This document shows, in pieces, positions 5,343-6,425 of a stretch of 6,425 nucleotides of DNA. Location: NCBI GenBank assembly GCA_027450125.1, contig DAIDKG010000229.1:1-6425 (forward strand), written 5' to 3'. The translations under genes and the position numbers were made by a program. Within the stretch, counting starts at the first letter, position 1; the number at the start of each line of letters is the position of its first letter. This DNA comes from Bordetella sp. Its GTDB lineage: Bacteria > Pseudomonadota > Gammaproteobacteria > Burkholderiales > Burkholderiaceae_B. Under the pieces are notes generated by a model, which was given only the letters and a program-made list of their open reading frames with translations, was not told the DNA's origin and did no database searches.

Positions 5343-6425
5343 TCAGAGCGTGTCCATCGAGGCAAGGTCGATGATCCTTGGCTCCGGCAGAGGCAAGATG
5401 AATTTGCCGCCCGCCCTGAGGTATTCCAGATTCCTGCTTACGATGGGTTTGGCATAGATCCAGGCCAGTATCACGATGGCCCTGGGCATGTGCTTGATGA
5501 TGTCTTCGGAAGAAAAAACTTCGATATGAGCACCGGGGCTGTAGGTACCAACCTTGATCGGATTGTCGTCGTAGATGCGCTCCAGCACGGATTCCAGCTC
5601 GTAGTTGTAGAGCAGCGTCGTCGTTGTCGTCGAGGCGCCATACCCGGCAATTCCCGTCATGTCCGCCGAAATATCGCGCAGGATGCTGTGCGTGGCGTCC
5701 CTGGCCGCGACGATTTTCCCGACATAGCTTCGATAGGTCTCGATCTTGTCGAAGCCCAGGCTGATTTCGCGTGCCATCAGCGCGAGCAATGCATCCGACT
5801 GCCTGCGCGTTCCGGTACTTTTGACCTGAACGAAACCGCGTATCGATCCGCCCTTGGTCGAAATGCGCTCCACGTCGAAAAGGCTGAGGTCCAAGGAATT
5901 GAAGAAATTTTCCAGGGGGTTCAGCGTGTGATAGGAAACGTGTTCATGGTAAATGGTGTCGAACACCATGTTTTCGACCATGTCTGGCAGGTAGGACACC
6001 TCGAATACGAATACGCCGTCGTTGGCCAGCACACTCCTGATGCCCACGGTGATGTCGCCCAGATTGTCCGCGTGCGCATAGACATTGTTGGCGCAGACCA
6101 GGCTGGCCTTGCCGTTTTTCGCCAGGATTTCCTGGGCCAGGGCGGAGCCGAAAAACGCGGCGATGGTCGGCACCTCGCGTTCGTTGGCATATTGCGCCAC
6201 ATCGCGGGAGGCGTCGACACCCAGCACATCATGCCCCATATTCTTGAATTCATGCAGCAGGGAACCGTCATTGCTGCCGATTTCCAGGATGAATCCGGGC
6301 TGCGCGATGTCCAGCTTTTTCACGACATGTGCGGCATATTCCTCGAAATGCTTGATAAGACCCATTGAGTGGGAGGTCTTGTAGGTGTAGTTGCCGAAAA
6401 GGATGTTGGGATCGACGATGTCGAG
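5343..6425 (-). CDS. SAM-dependent sugar C-methyltransferase, 5' end outside window
   Basis: The frame is open to the right edge and ends at TGA 5345-5343; 360 residues are visible. The first visible residues (VDPNILFGNYTYKTSHS) match the segment that follows the zinc module in sugar C-methyltransferases, so the ATG at 6365 is internal and the true start plus zinc Cys residues lie outside. Counting from the edge, motif I LEIGSNDGSLL is at 47-57, an acidic VDAS after the second strand binds SAM ribose, CANNVYAH and FEVSYLPDM follow, and YHEH at 159-162 matches the Tyr-His-Glu-His catalytic motif of TcaB9-type enzymes. The C-terminal domain has GYGASTTTTT, YDDNPIKVG, YSPGAHI and LAWIYAKPI. The enzyme should methylate carbon 3 (or an equivalent position) of a 4-keto-deoxy nucleotide sugar in the cytoplasm. 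All visible key residues are intact. It heads the visible minus-strand operon, 13 bp before its diverged paralogue. Confidence 0.92.
   Translation of the reverse strand, partial: LDIVDPNILFGNYTYKTSHSMGLIKHFEEYAAHVVKKLDIAQPGFILEIGSNDGSLLHEFKNMGHDVLGVDASRDVAQYANEREVPTIAAFFGSALAQEILAKNGKASLVCANNVYAHADNLGDITVGIRSVLANDGVFVFEVSYLPDMVENMVFDTIYHEHVSYHTLNPLENFFNSLDLSLFDVERISTKGGSIRGFVQVKSTGTRRQSDALLALMAREISLGFDKIETYRSYVGKIVAARDATHSILRDISADMTGIAGYGASTTTTTLLYNYELESVLERIYDDNPIKVGTYSPGAHIEVFSSEDIIKHMPRAIVILAWIYAKPIVSRNLEYLRAGGKFILPLPEPRIIDLASMDTL

Noticed and set aside
4448..5374. A 308-codon open frame on the plus strand, antisense to the second methyltransferase-like gene
   Set aside because: No family resemblance and a low-quality composition; the opposite strand encodes zinc Cys pairs and a recognisable C-terminal domain.
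5316..6368. A 350-codon open frame on the plus strand, antisense to the C-methyltransferase
   Set aside because: It mirrors the real gene on the other strand, has no recognisable domain, and long antisense frames are expected in GC-rich DNA. The minus-strand product has intact catalytic motifs.

Overview
The window is GC-rich, almost fully coding bacterial DNA. The gene families (an HldE-like sugar kinase/nucleotidyltransferase, a sugar-1-phosphate nucleotidyltransferase, C-methyltransferases of the deoxysugar type and a WbuC-type cupin) point to a surface-glycan (LPS O-antigen, capsule or glycoprotein-sugar) biosynthesis locus of a Gram-negative bacterium. A GC-rich proteobacterium, perhaps of the Burkholderiales, is my guess from base composition and gene style; nothing in the window proves it.

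Left half, plus strand (1-2794): the 3' part of a zinc-type medium-chain dehydrogenase (1-585, start outside the window), then a two-domain protein with an HxGH nucleotidyltransferase domain followed by a PfkB-type sugar kinase (636-2096), then a GT-A-type sugar-phosphate nucleotidyltransferase (2093-2794). The last two overlap by ATGA and are almost certainly cotranscribed. Together they look like a set that oxidises, phosphorylates and nucleotide-activates a sugar or polyol.

Right half, minus strand, in transcription order from the right edge: a C-methyltransferase cut by the window edge (5343-6425), a second methyltransferase-like protein of the same architecture but with altered SAM and catalytic motifs (4115-5329), a WbuC-family cupin (3592-4122) and a PhyH-type Fe(II)/2-oxoglutarate dioxygenase (2839-3573). 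Junctions are 13 bp, an 8 bp overlap and 18 bp, so this is one operon that probably makes and tailors (C-methylation, hydroxylation) an unusual sugar.

The two operons converge on a 44 bp spacer (2795-2838) holding a hairpin with an A-tract on one side and a T-tract on the other, a candidate bidirectional terminator. No RNA genes, insertion sequences, CRISPR arrays or attachment sites were seen, and no gene-free stretch exceeds about 50 bp. The points most worth a second look are the reversed domain order and altered substrate motifs of the HldE-like fusion, and the degenerate methyltransferase paired with an intact paralogue.
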